Origin: Lachnoclostridium sp. An169
GTDB lineage: Bacteria > Bacillota > Clostridia > Lachnospirales > Lachnospiraceae
Reading direction: 5' to 3'
Assembly: GCF_002160525.1 (NCBI RefSeq)
Contig: NZ_NFKT01000030.1
Span: 1-57,935 of the forward strand
Length of the DNA stretch: 57,935 bases
The translations under genes were made by a program, and so were the position numbers. Position 1 is the first letter of the stretch; every line of letters starts with the position of its first letter. Below the pieces are notes generated by a model. The model made no database searches. It was not told where the DNA came from and saw only the letters and a list, made by a program, of their open reading frames with translations. Positions 36,944-46,000 of this stretch are shown piece after piece.

Positions 36944-37768
36944 TTATTTCCGTTCCTGCCGGTATTTAATGGGCGTCGTTCCGTATTTCTTGCGAAAGAT
37001 CTGCGTGAAATAGGATTGGGATGAGAACCCGGTGGATGCGGCGATCTCCGAGACAGAGTGATCTGTTTCGGTGAGAAGTCCGCATGCGACTTCCAGACGG
37101 CGCTCATTCAGATACTGGATCGGAGACAGACCGGTATATTTTGAAAATGAATGGGCCATATAGTATTTATTCATATGGGTCAGCCCGGTCAGCGTATCCA
37201 ATGTAATATGATCCGCATAATTTGTGTCCAGATAAGATTTTATCTGGGCACATTCTTTTGTCATCCGCACAGTATTGGCAGGAACCGGTACCACATGCAG
37301 GGAGCGGATGATCTTGAGGATAAGGACCTCGAGGAGCTTCTGACAGATTGCATCAGATCCGTATTCGCTGCTCCTTACTTCGTAGAGCATCTGTTCAAAA
37401 AGATCTGTGATGAAGGGGGTCGAACTGAAGCTGCCGCATATCTGTTTTCCTGCCTGTTCACTTTCCCGTTGGAAAGTCACACCGTCAATGCCGAGTACAA
37501 AATATTCCAGCGGATTTCCGGAAGCAGACTGCTCCGTGTGTTCCGTGTAAGGCGGGACAATGACAAAATCTCCAGGCTCGATCGGATAGGTTTCATCCCG
37601 AAAGAGAAAATTCCCCTTTCCGTTTACCACATAAAAAAGCTCTGTGAAGTAATGTGTGTGCAGCAGACTTTTCCAGTCTTTTTCATCCTTGGACAGAGCG
37701 ATGGACAGAAGAGTAGCAGTCATATCCTGCGTGTCCGCATTTTTTACAGAATACTGTCGGTGCCCCAT
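36944..37768 (-). CDS. AraC-family regulator with cupin sensor
   Basis: A 274-residue regulator. The N-terminal cupin domain (HTHYFTELFYVVNGKGNFLF, EPGDFVIVPPYTEH) binds a small ligand in many relatives, and the C-terminal double helix-turn-helix has HMNKYYMAHSFSKYTG and SEIAASTGFSSQSYFTQIF. It converges with the GH112 gene (20-base gap) and probably controls the surrounding disaccharide operons. GGAGGT lies 8 bases before the start. Its leader contains a long perfect-armed hairpin (37792-37870). Confidence 0.88.
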   Translation of the reverse strand: MGHRQYSVKNADTQDMTATLLSIALSKDEKDWKSLLHTHYFTELFYVVNGKGNFLFRDETYPIEPGDFVIVPPYTEHTEQSASGNPLEYFVLGIDGVTFQRESEQAGKQICGSFSSTPFITDLFEQMLYEVRSSEYGSDAICQKLLEVLILKIIRSLHVVPVPANTVRMTKECAQIKSYLDTNYADHITLDTLTGLTHMNKYYMAHSFSKYTGLSPIQYLNERRLEVACGLLTETDHSVSEIAASTGFSSQSYFTQIFRKKYGTTPIKYRQERK

Positions 37769-37791
37769 ATTGATACCTCCTGATATAAGTC

Positions 37792-37870
37792 GGGGGCTGC
37801 CCGTACCAGGCAGTGTTCTAAGATGTCATATTCACACAGAACATCCTGCCTGTTGCGCTCGGACAACCCC
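37792..37870 (-). ncRNA. Long nested hairpin in the leader of the AraC gene
   Basis: Read on the minus strand, three stems nest within 79 bases. The outer is GGGGTTGTCCG with CGGGCAGCCCC (two G-T pairs), the middle is CAGGCAG with CTGCCTG, and the inner is TGTTCT with AGAACA. No T tract follows, so it is not a normal terminator; the ribosome site of the AraC gene begins about 10 bases after it. It could be a regulatory leader, a processed small RNA or the remains of a small inverted-repeat element. Confidence 0.5.
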
Positions 37871-37981
37871 ATATGATTGCTTTGGGTATAAAGACATTAT
37901 AGTCAAAGTATACATAAAAAGCAACAAATATAAAAAGAAAAGCAATTTTATTACAGCAAAGCATAAATAGCCGACTGCTGT

Positions 37982-39493
37982 CTATAAAAGTGTCGGAGGA
38001 TACGGTCTTCCGGATATCAGCACGGTTCCGTCGGTAAATTGTTCCGGCCGGCCTTTCAGTGATCGGATCAGGTATCCTCGAAGCTCGCTGATCCGTTTTT
38101 GTACCGCCGGTTCCGCGATCCGGTCAGTCAGTTCATGAGGATCTTCGGACAGCTCAAAATACTGCTCCTCTCCGGTCTCACTGTGCCAGATATATTTGTC
38201 AGTCTCCGTGACGATCCAGTGATTTGAAAATTCGCCGTAAGAGTGCTCGCCATGAAGCCATGGACGTATAAAACGGGAAGGATCATCCGGTGATGCCATG
38301 AGCGGGACAAGGCTTTTGCCGTCAACAGAATCGGGAATCTGCCCTCCGGCGATATCGATCAGCGTGGGCATGATATCCCGAAGTTCGGTGACATTGTGGC
38401 ATACACTGTTCGGACAAAGATCCAGCGGCACATTTTTTCCGGCGGAAACGATCAGCGGTATATGACAGCTGCCTTCATAGGGGCGCGATTTGCGGAACAT
38501 GTGATGGTCACAGAGTTCCTCTCCGTGGTCAGCGGTGAAAAGTATCACCGTGTCGTCATATACCTCGTGTTCGATCAACGCCATGATGAGACGCCCGATC
38601 TGATGATCCAGATGGGTGATGCACGCATAATACCCGATCTGAGCCTGACGGGCAAGTTCCGGATCGATGGGACCTGTTTTGGAGTCAAAGATCCTGCCGT
38701 CCCGTTTCAGGTAACTGTCATTTTCCCAGGTCCCGACAAAAGGAGGACGGAGATCTTTGTCCTTGTAGAGATCGAAATAATGCTGCGGCGCATCCAGAGG
38801 CGGATGGGGACGGAGATAGGAAGCCATCAGGAAGAAAGGCTTCCGGGGATCTCTGCGGCGGAGAAAATCAAGGCTCCGGTCTGTTACCCAGTTGGTGGGG
38901 TGGTATTTTTCCTCATGGGTCCAGGGACGTGCAACCCAGCTGTTGCAGTCGATTCCGGTATCCGTCACATCTGCGGAGACGCCCAGTTCTTCCTTGAGCC
39001 AGTAGAAATAATCGTCAGCCACAAACTGGGACTCCCGGTAGGGAACGCTTCCGTATCTTGCCGCGTGGAGATAACCGTCGTGGAGTTCTACATTGTTGAA
39101 GCCCAGATAGTTGCGCAGCGGGTGCACATGCATTTTCCCCACACACTGGGTATAGTATCCGGCAGCGGTCAGTTCGCCTGCCATGGTATGTTCGTAATCC
39201 CAGGGAATATTGTCCTCATAGCCTACGCGGCCGTGATGGCTCTGTTCCATGCCTGTGTGGAGGGCGGCCCGGGCGGCGATGCAGCTTGGACATGCGCTGT
39301 ATGCATGGTCAAAGACCACGCCCTTTGCAGCCAGAGTGTCCAGATATGGAGTTTTCACATCCGGATGTCCGGCATAGCCCAGGCAGTCCCAGCGCAGCTG
39401 ATCCGTCATGATCAGGACGATGTTGGGCTGCTTTGTTTTCCCTTTTTGTGAAACGGTATGGAAACCATTCTCTTTACTGTTCATGCTTGTCAT
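37982..39493 (-). CDS. Cys-type sulfatase, cytoplasmic
   Basis: A 503-residue type I sulfatase of the alkaline phosphatase superfamily. It shows metal ligands in VLIMTDQLRWD, the formylglycine signature C-I-A-A-R (Cys71) followed by AALHTG, and later TADHGEELCDH. The Cys form needs the anaerobic maturase, encoded at 30149. The ATG at 39493 is chosen because GGGAGGA lies 6 bases upstream; the in-frame ATG at 39541 has none. There is no signal peptide, so it should act inside the cell on imported sulfated sugars. It is divergent from a TauE/SafE permease gene. The substrate (for example 6-O- or 3-O-sulfated hexose or hexosamine) cannot be read by eye. Confidence 0.92.
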   Translation of the reverse strand: MTSMNSKENGFHTVSQKGKTKQPNIVLIMTDQLRWDCLGYAGHPDVKTPYLDTLAAKGVVFDHAYSACPSCIAARAALHTGMEQSHHGRVGYEDNIPWDYEHTMAGELTAAGYYTQCVGKMHVHPLRNYLGFNNVELHDGYLHAARYGSVPYRESQFVADDYFYWLKEELGVSADVTDTGIDCNSWVARPWTHEEKYHPTNWVTDRSLDFLRRRDPRKPFFLMASYLRPHPPLDAPQHYFDLYKDKDLRPPFVGTWENDSYLKRDGRIFDSKTGPIDPELARQAQIGYYACITHLDHQIGRLIMALIEHEVYDDTVILFTADHGEELCDHHMFRKSRPYEGSCHIPLIVSAGKNVPLDLCPNSVCHNVTELRDIMPTLIDIAGGQIPDSVDGKSLVPLMASPDDPSRFIRPWLHGEHSYGEFSNHWIVTETDKYIWHSETGEEQYFELSEDPHELTDRIAEPAVQKRISELRGYLIRSLKGRPEQFTDGTVLISGRPYPPTLL

Positions 39494-39731
39494 AATAAGT
39501 CCTCCCGCACTCCTTGGTTCATTTTTTACAGATAGTTTCATCTGTTTTCACAATAATACAATTAACAGGGAAAAGCAAGCTGCAACCTCCGGAAAGACAC
39601 GATATATATAAAAAAAGACAACAAATTGCTGGAACTGGCAGAGAAAATGCGATATAGTAAATACATCTGTACACGGAAAGACTTTTTTCGTGCTTTTCTA
39701 TGTATTCAGGAAGGGGAAGGGAGAGAAGATT

Positions 39732-40526
39732 ATGGGAATGGCAGTGGTCTTTTTTATTGTAAGCATTCTTTCATCGACGATCGGGTCGATCTGCGGAATC
39801 GGCGGCGGGGTGATCATCAAGCCCGTGCTTGACGCCACGGGGATCATGAGCGTGAGCAGCATCAGTTTCCTGTCCGGCTGTACGGTTCTTGCCATGTCTG
39901 TCGTATCGGTATATAAGAACATCCGCAGCGGCACGGCAAAGATGAATGTCCGGACAGCTACGGGACTTGCAGTTGGCGCTGCAGCCGGGGGAGTGGTCGG
40001 AAAGAGTATGTTTGAGTCGCTCAAAGCGGCGGTGGGGAATGAGAATGTTGTCGGGATGACGCAGGCCATTGTTCTGATCATTATTACCCTTGGCACACTG
40101 ATTTACACGATTTATAAAAAGAAGATCCGGACAAAGGAGTACCGGCAGATCTGGCTCTGTCTGCTGATCGGCGTGGCGCTCGGCGTAATGTCCAGTTTCC
40201 TCGGCATCGGCGGAGGTCCCATCAATCTTGTGGTGCTGGCATATTTCTTCTCCATGAGTACAAAGGAGGCAGCCTTAAGTTCTCTTTATATCATTATGTT
40301 TTCCCAGATTACCAGCCTGGTGCAGACCTGTGTCACAGGAAGCATACCGGACGTGAGCATCGCTTACCTGGCAGCCATGGTGATCGGCGGCATTCTGGGC
40401 GGAACCCTGGGAAGCCGGGTCAACAAAAAGATCGACGAGGAGGGCGTCAACAAACTTTTCATTATGCTGATGCTTGTGATCGTCTTTATCAATATTTACA
40501 ATGCGTTTAAATTCGGACTTGCTTAA
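39732..40526 (+). CDS. TauE/SafE-family sulfite/organosulfur exporter
   Basis: A 264-residue membrane protein with about eight spans and two internally repeated halves, each with a GIGGG-type motif (SICGIGGGVIIKP and SSFLGIGGGPINL), the mark of TauE/SafE permeases. Family members export sulfite, sulfoacetate or related anions. Next to a divergent cytoplasmic sulfatase, a plausible job is to remove sulfate or sulfite released inside the cell; that link is inferred. The start at 39732 is preferred because GGGAGAG lies before it and the open frame upstream is charged, unlike a membrane protein. A terminator follows. Confidence 0.88.
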   Translation: MGMAVVFFIVSILSSTIGSICGIGGGVIIKPVLDATGIMSVSSISFLSGCTVLAMSVVSVYKNIRSGTAKMNVRTATGLAVGAAAGGVVGKSMFESLKAAVGNENVVGMTQAIVLIIITLGTLIYTIYKKKIRTKEYRQIWLCLLIGVALGVMSSFLGIGGGPINLVVLAYFFSMSTKEAALSSLYIIMFSQITSLVQTCVTGSIPDVSIAYLAAMVIGGILGGTLGSRVNKKIDEEGVNKLFIMLMLVIVFINIYNAFKFGLA

Positions 40527-40539
40527 ATTCCGAAAATGG

Positions 40540-40603
40540 AACCGGCGTCCCGGAGGCGGACATGCATGAACAGATGCATAAGCGTCCTGGAACGCCGGTT
40601 TTT
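40540..40603 (+). terminator. Terminator after the TauE/SafE gene
   Basis: AACCGGCGT pairs with ACGCCGGTT, a further GGAC/GTCC and ATGCAT/ATGCAT pairing lies inside, and a run of T follows at 40599-40603. It just reaches the stop codon of the convergent AraC gene. Confidence 0.8.
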
Positions 40604-41555
40604 AACGCTTCTCAGCCATGGCGCGGATGGAAGAAGCATATTCGGAGGGAGTCATTCCCGTTACTTTTTTGAACTGTCTCGAAAAATAGTGGATGGACGA
40701 ATAGCCCAGCTTTTCCGAGATCTGCGTGAAATTCATCTGTTCGCTGCGGATCATCTGTCTGGCGGCATCGATCTTCATTTTTGAGAAATACTCGATGATC
40801 CCCATGTGGGTCTGCTCCTGGAACAGCTTCTGGAGCCGGGAGCGGCCCACCAGGTTTTCCCTGCAGATTTTCTCAATTGTGACATGAGCGCTCAGATTCC
40901 GTTCCAGATAAGCGGTAATCTGTGCGAAAAGCTCGGCGTCCACATTCTCCTTGATGGTTTTCTCCAGGGCGCCTCCGTGGCGTCCGGAACCTGCGGACAG
41001 AGGAATGCCGGATTCCAAAGTTGACCGTTCAGCTCCATCTGATTCCGCGTGGAATCGCCGGTACAGGCTGAGGATAAGCTGTTCCAGATAGAGACGGATG
41101 AGCTGCCCCGAAGCAGGAGGGGCGGAAGGATTTGCAAGAAGGGTAGTCTGGTAGGGATTATCCAGACGGCCTTCCAGAAAATATCCGGCCTCCATAACGA
41201 CTTTGGCCAGAAGTCTCCGCTCCGCTTCATCGATCTGCAGGATCCTGTCCTGAAAGAAATCCATCAGGCTTCCCGTACAGGAGAACGAGACCACCACAAG
41301 GTTCGGCGCGATGCCGCCGCCTGCTTTCACCCAGTGAAACTCGCCGGGCTTGTGAAATGCAATCTGCCCGCGCTTCAATACATGGGTCTTTTCATCGGCC
41401 CCGATAGTCACTTCCCCCTTGTCTACGCATACAAATTCCCAGAAGTCATGGGATTCTCCCGGAAAGAAAAAACTGTTCATATATTCGAAATAGTGGAGCG
41501 AAAAAAGCTCTTCAATGTGGAGTTCGTCTTTTAATGCAATTCCCTGATAAGCCAT
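40602..41555 (-). CDS. AraC-family regulator with cupin sensor
   Basis: A 317-residue regulator. The N-terminal cupin-like part contains SHDFWEFVCVDKGEVTI and HKPGEFHWVKAGG, and the C-terminal helix-turn-helix pair has RENLVGRSRLQKLFQEQTH and SEKLGYSSIHYFSRQFK. The ATG at 41555 is preferred over one 153 bases upstream because the domain starts there (AYQGIALKDELH) and the extension looks unlike protein. It is divergent from the nucleotidyltransferase-kinase genes at 41825, which it may control. Confidence 0.87.
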   Translation of the reverse strand: MAYQGIALKDELHIEELFSLHYFEYMNSFFFPGESHDFWEFVCVDKGEVTIGADEKTHVLKRGQIAFHKPGEFHWVKAGGGIAPNLVVVSFSCTGSLMDFFQDRILQIDEAERRLLAKVVMEAGYFLEGRLDNPYQTTLLANPSAPPASGQLIRLYLEQLILSLYRRFHAESDGAERSTLESGIPLSAGSGRHGGALEKTIKENVDAELFAQITAYLERNLSAHVTIEKICRENLVGRSRLQKLFQEQTHMGIIEYFSKMKIDAARQMIRSEQMNFTQISEKLGYSSIHYFSRQFKKVTGMTPSEYASSIRAMAEKR

Positions 41556-41824
41556 GATGGTTGCTGCCTTTCTGTTTTTCTTATCGGTATAATACAGCGC
41601 ATAATCAGTGCGGGATCTGTGTAATACGATATCTATATAATACGGTACACTCGCAAAAAATGCAAAAGAAAAAAGCAGATTGTGCAAATCAAAGGCAATA
41701 TCGGACAAAGATTTTTCGACAGTTATGGCTTAAAATGAGATCAGAAACGAGAAAGAACCAGAAAGCCCCGGACATGGAGTTCAGAGAGTTCCGGCGGCTG
41801 AAAGAGACAGGAGGTCACAGTTTT

Positions 41825-42748
41825 ATGAAAAAACCGGTATTAGTGATTATGGCAGCAGGAATGGGAAGCAGATACGGCGGATTGAAGCAGATTGACCCGG
41901 TGGATAAAGAGGGACATATTATTATGGATTTCTCCATGTTTGATGCAAAACGCGCCGGCTTCGAGAAAGTTGTGTTCATTATTAAAAGAGAGAATGAGGC
42001 AGACTTTAAAGAGGCAGTGGGAAACCGGATGGAGAAGGTTATGGATGTATCCTATGCGTTCCAGGATCTGAACAATATTCCGGAAGGTTTTGAGGTCCCG
42101 GAGGGACGTGTAAAACCGTGGGGAACCGCACATGCAGTCTTAAGCGCTATTGATCTGATTGACGGACCTTTCGCGGTGATCAATGCCGACGACTATTACG
42201 GAAGACATGCATTCGATGTGATTTACAAATATCTGACCACACATGAGGACGATGACAAGTTCCGCTATACCATGGTGGGATACCGCCTGAAAAACACGGT
42301 TACGGACAACGGCCATGTGGCAAGAGGAATCTGCGAGCTCAATGCGGACAAAGAACTTGTGAAAGTAACCGAACGGACAAGAATCGAGAAGAGGGACGGC
42401 GGAATTGCCTACTCGGAAGACGACGGGGCAACCTGGGTTCCGGTGGACGGCGATACGCTGGTATCCATGAATATGTGGGGATTTACAAGAAGTATCCTGG
42501 ATGAGATCCGTGACGGATTCCCGGCATTTCTGGAAAAAGGGCTCAAAGAGAACCCGCTGAAGTGCGAATACTTCCTGCCTTCTGTAGTCAGCGGACTTCT
42601 CGAAGAAAACCGGGCAACTGTTGCAGTTCTTGAGTCCGAGGACAAATGGTACGGTGTTACATATAAAGAGGATAAACCGGTTGTGGTAGAGGCAATCCAG
42701 TCATTAAAGGATGCGGGAGTGTATCCGCAGAAACTTTGGGAGGAATAG
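41825..42748 (+). CDS. Sugar-phosphate nucleotidyltransferase (probable UTP:hexosamine/hexose-1-phosphate uridylyltransferase)
   Basis: A 307-residue nucleotidyltransferase of the GT-A/RmlA fold: the NTP-binding loop MAAGMGSRYGGLKQ near the start, the metal-binding INADDYYG and the acceptor-side GIAYSEDDGATW. It should join UTP (or another NTP) to a sugar 1-phosphate. Sitting 4 bases before an N-acetylhexosamine kinase gene and upstream of galE, it probably takes the LnpC role, making UDP-GlcNAc/UDP-GalNAc or UDP-galactose from phosphorolysis products. Bifidobacteria use a GalT-type enzyme at this step, so this is a different solution. AGGAGGT fixes the start; the long open frame upstream is not coding. 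Confidence 0.85.
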   Translation: MKKPVLVIMAAGMGSRYGGLKQIDPVDKEGHIIMDFSMFDAKRAGFEKVVFIIKRENEADFKEAVGNRMEKVMDVSYAFQDLNNIPEGFEVPEGRVKPWGTAHAVLSAIDLIDGPFAVINADDYYGRHAFDVIYKYLTTHEDDDKFRYTMVGYRLKNTVTDNGHVARGICELNADKELVKVTERTRIEKRDGGIAYSEDDGATWVPVDGDTLVSMNMWGFTRSILDEIRDGFPAFLEKGLKENPLKCEYFLPSVVSGLLEENRATVAVLESEDKWYGVTYKEDKPVVVEAIQSLKDAGVYPQKLWEE

Positions 42749-42751
42749 AAA

Positions 42752-43864
42752 ATGGGACGCGTATCAGAGTTACAGATTAGAGAAGCAATAGCCAATTTCA
42801 ATTATGAAGGACGCCTTGCGGACCGCAGGCCTTATGGGAGCGGCCATATCAACGATACATTTCTCCTTACTTTTGAGGTGGGAGAGATGGGAATACTCAA
42901 AGCGATTCTCCAGAGAATGAACCGGGAGATCTTCACGAATCCGGTGGATCTGATGGAAAATATTATCGGCGTCACCTCCTATCTGAAAGAAAAGATCATC
43001 GAGGACGGCGGAGATCCCTACCGTGAGACGCTCAATGTCATCTCCGCAAAGGACGGAAAGCCCTATTATGTGGATTCGAGGGGAGATTACTGGCGCTCCT
43101 ATATCTTCATCACGGACGCGACCAGCTACGACCAGGTGGAGAATCCCCAGGACTTCTATGAGAGTGCGGTTTCCTTTGGAAATTTCCAGAGGCTCCTTGC
43201 CGATTATCCGGCGGAGACACTCCATGAGACGATCAAGGGGTTCCATGATACGAAAGCGAGATTCCAGGTATTTAAAGATGCGGTGAAACAGGACGTGCGG
43301 GGCAGGGCGGCTTCCGTGCAGAAGGAGATTGATTTTGTGCTTGCCCATGAGGACATTGCCAATGTATTCTCTGATCTTCTGGAGAAGGGCGAGATTCCGC
43401 TGCGCGTTACTCACAATGATACGAAACTCAACAACATTATGATCGATAATACCACGAGAAAAGGAATCTGCGTCATCGATCTGGATACCGTAATGCCGGG
43501 GCTGGCAATGCACGATTTCGGAGACTCTATCCGTTTCGGGGCGAGCACGGCGGCAGAGGATGAGAAAGATCTGGACAAAGTTTCCTGCAGTATGGAACTT
43601 TTTGAGATATATGTGAAAGGATTCCTGAAAGGCTGCGGCGGGAAGCTGACTCCGAAAGAAGTGGAACTCCTTCCCATGGGAGCGAAAGTGATGACATTCG
43701 AGTGCGGCATGCGTTTCCTCACTGATTATCTGGAAGGGGACCACTACTTCAAGGTACACCGGGAAGGACACAACCTGGACCGGTGCAGGACCCAGTTCAG
43801 GCTGGTGGAGGATATGGAAGGCAAGTGGGACACCATGCAGGAGATTGTGAAGAAGTATCAGTAA
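42752..43864 (+). CDS. nahK: N-acetylhexosamine 1-kinase (aminoglycoside phosphotransferase fold)
   Basis: A 370-residue kinase of the APH/NahK family. The catalytic loop reads THNDTKLNNIMI and the metal-binding DFG-type segment VIDLDTVMPGLAMHDFGDSIR is partly quoted here; the N-terminal part has GSGHINDTF. NahK phosphorylates GlcNAc or GalNAc at C1 using ATP, the second step of the lacto-N-biose pathway after GH112. Its gene follows the nucleotidyltransferase gene by 4 bases and is followed 180 bases later by galE, so this assignment is supported by context as well as sequence. Cytoplasmic. Confidence 0.9.
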   Translation: MGRVSELQIREAIANFNYEGRLADRRPYGSGHINDTFLLTFEVGEMGILKAILQRMNREIFTNPVDLMENIIGVTSYLKEKIIEDGGDPYRETLNVISAKDGKPYYVDSRGDYWRSYIFITDATSYDQVENPQDFYESAVSFGNFQRLLADYPAETLHETIKGFHDTKARFQVFKDAVKQDVRGRAASVQKEIDFVLAHEDIANVFSDLLEKGEIPLRVTHNDTKLNNIMIDNTTRKGICVIDLDTVMPGLAMHDFGDSIRFGASTAAEDEKDLDKVSCSMELFEIYVKGFLKGCGGKLTPKEVELLPMGAKVMTFECGMRFLTDYLEGDHYFKVHREGHNLDRCRTQFRLVEDMEGKWDTMQEIVKKYQ

Positions 43865-43946
43865 GGAAGCTTTGCAACATTTTTACTAAAATATGAACTA
43901 AAATTATAAAGCAATATTTGGAATGCTGTGTTATACTGTCAGTGTA

Positions 43947-43994
43947 GCCGGGGAAACGGCGGACACGTACAGCGTTCGTCCGGAGAGGATTCTC
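43947..43994 (+). promoter_or_regulatory. Leader of galE with three successive hairpins
   Basis: GCCG-N6-CGGC (43947-43960), CGGAC-N13-GTCCG (43960-43982, with inner ACG/CGT) and GAGA-N4-TCTC (43983-43994) follow one another in the 180-base gap before galE. No T tract follows. It matches no riboswitch I know. It may be a structured leader or chance pairing. Confidence 0.35.
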
Positions 43995-44045
43995 GTTGTC
44001 ATCCGGCGGGATTTACATTTCAACAGTTGAAGGAGGAAATCAAAT

Positions 44046-45062
44046 ATGTCAATTTTAGTAACAGGCGGAGCAGGTTTTATCGGCAGCCATACATGTGTGG
44101 AGCTGCTGAACGCGGGATATGACGTAGTTGTTGTAGATAATCTGTATAATTCCTCAGAGAAGGCACTTGACAGGGTAAAGCAGATCACGGGAAAGGATCT
44201 GAAATTTTACGAGGCAGACATCCGCAACAAAGACGCACTGAATGATATTTTTGACAAAGAGGATATTGAGTCTGTAATCCATTTTGCAGGACTGAAAGCA
44301 GTAGGCGAATCTGTTCAGAAACCGCTTGAGTATTACGAGAACAATATCGGCGGAACGATCACACTCTGCGATGTTATGAGAAACCACGGCGTGAAGGACA
44401 TTATCTTCAGTTCCTCTGCGACAGTTTACGGGGATCCGGCGTTTATCCCGATTACAGAGGAGTGCCCGAAGGGAACCTGTACGAACCCGTACGGATGGAC
44501 GAAGTGGATGCTGGAGCAGATCCTGACAGACCTGCACACGGCAGATCCGGAGTGGAATGTGGTGCTGCTCCGTTATTTCAATCCGATCGGAGCACATAAG
44601 AGCGGACTTATCGGAGAGGATCCCAAGGGAATCCCGAATAACCTGATCCCCTATATCACACAGGTTGCCATCGGCAAGCTGAAATGTCTGGGAGTATTCG
44701 GAAATGACTATGATACTCCGGACGGAACAGGCGTGCGCGATTACATCCATGTCGTTGACCTTGCCATCGGCCATGTGCGCGCGGTGGAGAAACTGAAAGA
44801 AAAAGCGGGCGTTTCCGTATACAACCTTGGAACCGGAAACGGATACTCCGTGCTTGACATGGTGAAGGCGTTCAGCAAGGCATGCGGAAAAGAGATCCCA
44901 TACGAGATCAAGCCCCGCCGCGCAGGCGATATCGCAACATGCTACTGCGATGCCACAAAGGCGAAGAACGAGCTGCACTGGGTAGCGGAGCGCGGCCTGG
45001 AAGAGATGTGCGAGGATTCCTGGAGATGGCAGAGCCAGAATCCGAATGGATATGAAGGATAA
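44046..45062 (+). CDS. galE: UDP-glucose/UDP-N-acetylglucosamine 4-epimerase
   Basis: A 338-residue extended short-chain dehydrogenase. It has the NAD-binding [10 protein letters not shown] at the N-terminus, [10 protein letters not shown] with the catalytic Ser/Thr, the Y-x3-K pair in NPYGWTKWM, and the C-terminal [16 protein letters not shown]. It interconverts UDP-galactose and UDP-glucose, and in this context probably also UDP-GalNAc and UDP-GlcNAc (the LnpD step). AGGAGG lies before the ATG. It may have its own promoter, because the gap after the kinase gene is 180 bases with a structured leader. A strong stem-loop follows. Confidence 0.95.
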   Translation: MSILVTGGAGFIGSHTCVELLNAGYDVVVVDNLYNSSEKALDRVKQITGKDLKFYEADIRNKDALNDIFDKEDIESVIHFAGLKAVGESVQKPLEYYENNIGGTITLCDVMRNHGVKDIIFSSSATVYGDPAFIPITEECPKGTCTNPYGWTKWMLEQILTDLHTADPEWNVVLLRYFNPIGAHKSGLIGEDPKGIPNNLIPYITQVAIGKLKCLGVFGNDYDTPDGTGVRDYIHVVDLAIGHVRAVEKLKEKAGVSVYNLGTGNGYSVLDMVKAFSKACGKEIPYEIKPRRAGDIATCYCDATKAKNELHWVAERGLEEMCEDSWRWQSQNPNGYEG

Positions 45063-45091
45063 AAAGAATAAGCAGCAGAATCAAATAACAG

Positions 45092-45126
45092 GAAAGCCCT
45101 GCAGGCGTGTGAACTGCAGGGCTTTC
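45092..45126 (+). terminator. Terminator of the galE operon
   Basis: A perfect 13-base stem GAAAGCCCTGCAG with its complement and a 9-base loop. The T tail is weak (CTTTCCTGT) but the stem is very stable. Confidence 0.8.
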
Positions 45127-45170
45127 CTGTCGAAATGGGGTAAATAAGTGTGGGGCGCCAACGAAAAACG

Positions 45171-45956
45171 CTATCCTTCGTTTTCCGATTTTTCCGACAA
45201 CCAATCCTGAACGAGCTGTACGCTTACGTTTGCTGCTTCAGCAATTTTGTCAGCAGACAGCCCCATGCCGGCAAGGGAGATAGACATCTCTTTCGCTTTT
45301 TTTATTTCACCTTCCCGGATACCATCTCTTTTACCTTCCTGAATACCATCCTGAATCATTTCCTGGATTCCCTGGCACATATCGAACCCTCCTTCCGGTG
45401 TCTGATATTTTGATGTTCTGATTTTCTGCAGTTCCGGCGAATGTGTTAATTCGTCCAGTGCATTCAGCGCTGTTTCGGATACATTGCGGAAATACTTCTG
45501 GTTACTGTCAATAAATGTTTTCAGTTTTTCTTTATTTCTGGCATATTTTTTGAAACCAAATACAGTCCTCAGTTCACTGGTGTATCCCAGGATCTCTTCA
45601 TCTGTCATACGGCACACATCCAGAAAATTCATGTCCATTTGCACCGTGTGTGATGTCCCTGCCTCTCCTGCAAAAAGATCCGACAGTTTCAACGGACCGT
45701 CCCAGGGCTTTTCGCCCCAGTAGACGACAAGCGTCACGCAGCGGACAATCCGGTCTGTTTTCAGAAAACGTCCCAGATATTCTCCAGGGGTAACATTTTC
45801 TGGTTTATGCATATGGCCTTCGGAATCTCGCCATTCCGCCTCATGCCGGTCTCTTATGATCCGCATCTGGCGGGCATAATTGACGAAATCGATTTCCAGA
45901 ACACGGAAGGGCATGGAATAATCAATTTCTGACTGGTTTTCTACCTTTTTTTCATT
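45171..45956 (-). pseudogene. Rpn-family nuclease/putative transposase, 5'-truncated
   Basis: The open part encodes 247 residues from an ATG at 45914, with the family stretches DYSMPFRVLEIDFVNYARQ (partly upstream), LVVYWGEKPWDG and a Gln/Glu/Lys-rich IQEGKRDGIREGE tail. Homology continues upstream of that ATG (ENQSEIDYSM) to an in-frame stop at 45957-45959. The usual first ~80-90 residues, which include part of the PD-(D/E)XK core, are missing. A product from the internal ATG is unlikely to be an active nuclease. It is a third trace of this family in the window, of a different subgroup from the fragments at the two ends. Confidence 0.8.
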
Positions 45957-46000
45957 CTAGCATCCGTTTCGGGACATTGCAATATTCTGTTCTTTCTGTT

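Noticed and set aside
34894..37107. Two long antisense frames across the GH112 gene (326 and 336 codons)
   Set aside because: They mirror the codon bias of the GH112 coding strand, carry no recognisable domain and lack ribosome sites.
38396..39451. 351-codon frame antisense to the first sulfatase
   Set aside because: The sulfatase motifs on the other strand are unambiguous, and this frame has no family resemblance.
39690..39731. Upstream start for the TauE/SafE gene
   Set aside because: The 14 extra residues are charged and precede the ribosome site that serves the ATG at 39732.
41561..41824. N-terminal extension of the nucleotidyltransferase frame
   Set aside because: AGGAGGT and the family start both point to the ATG at 41825; the extension is Arg/Gln/Cys-rich and unlike protein.
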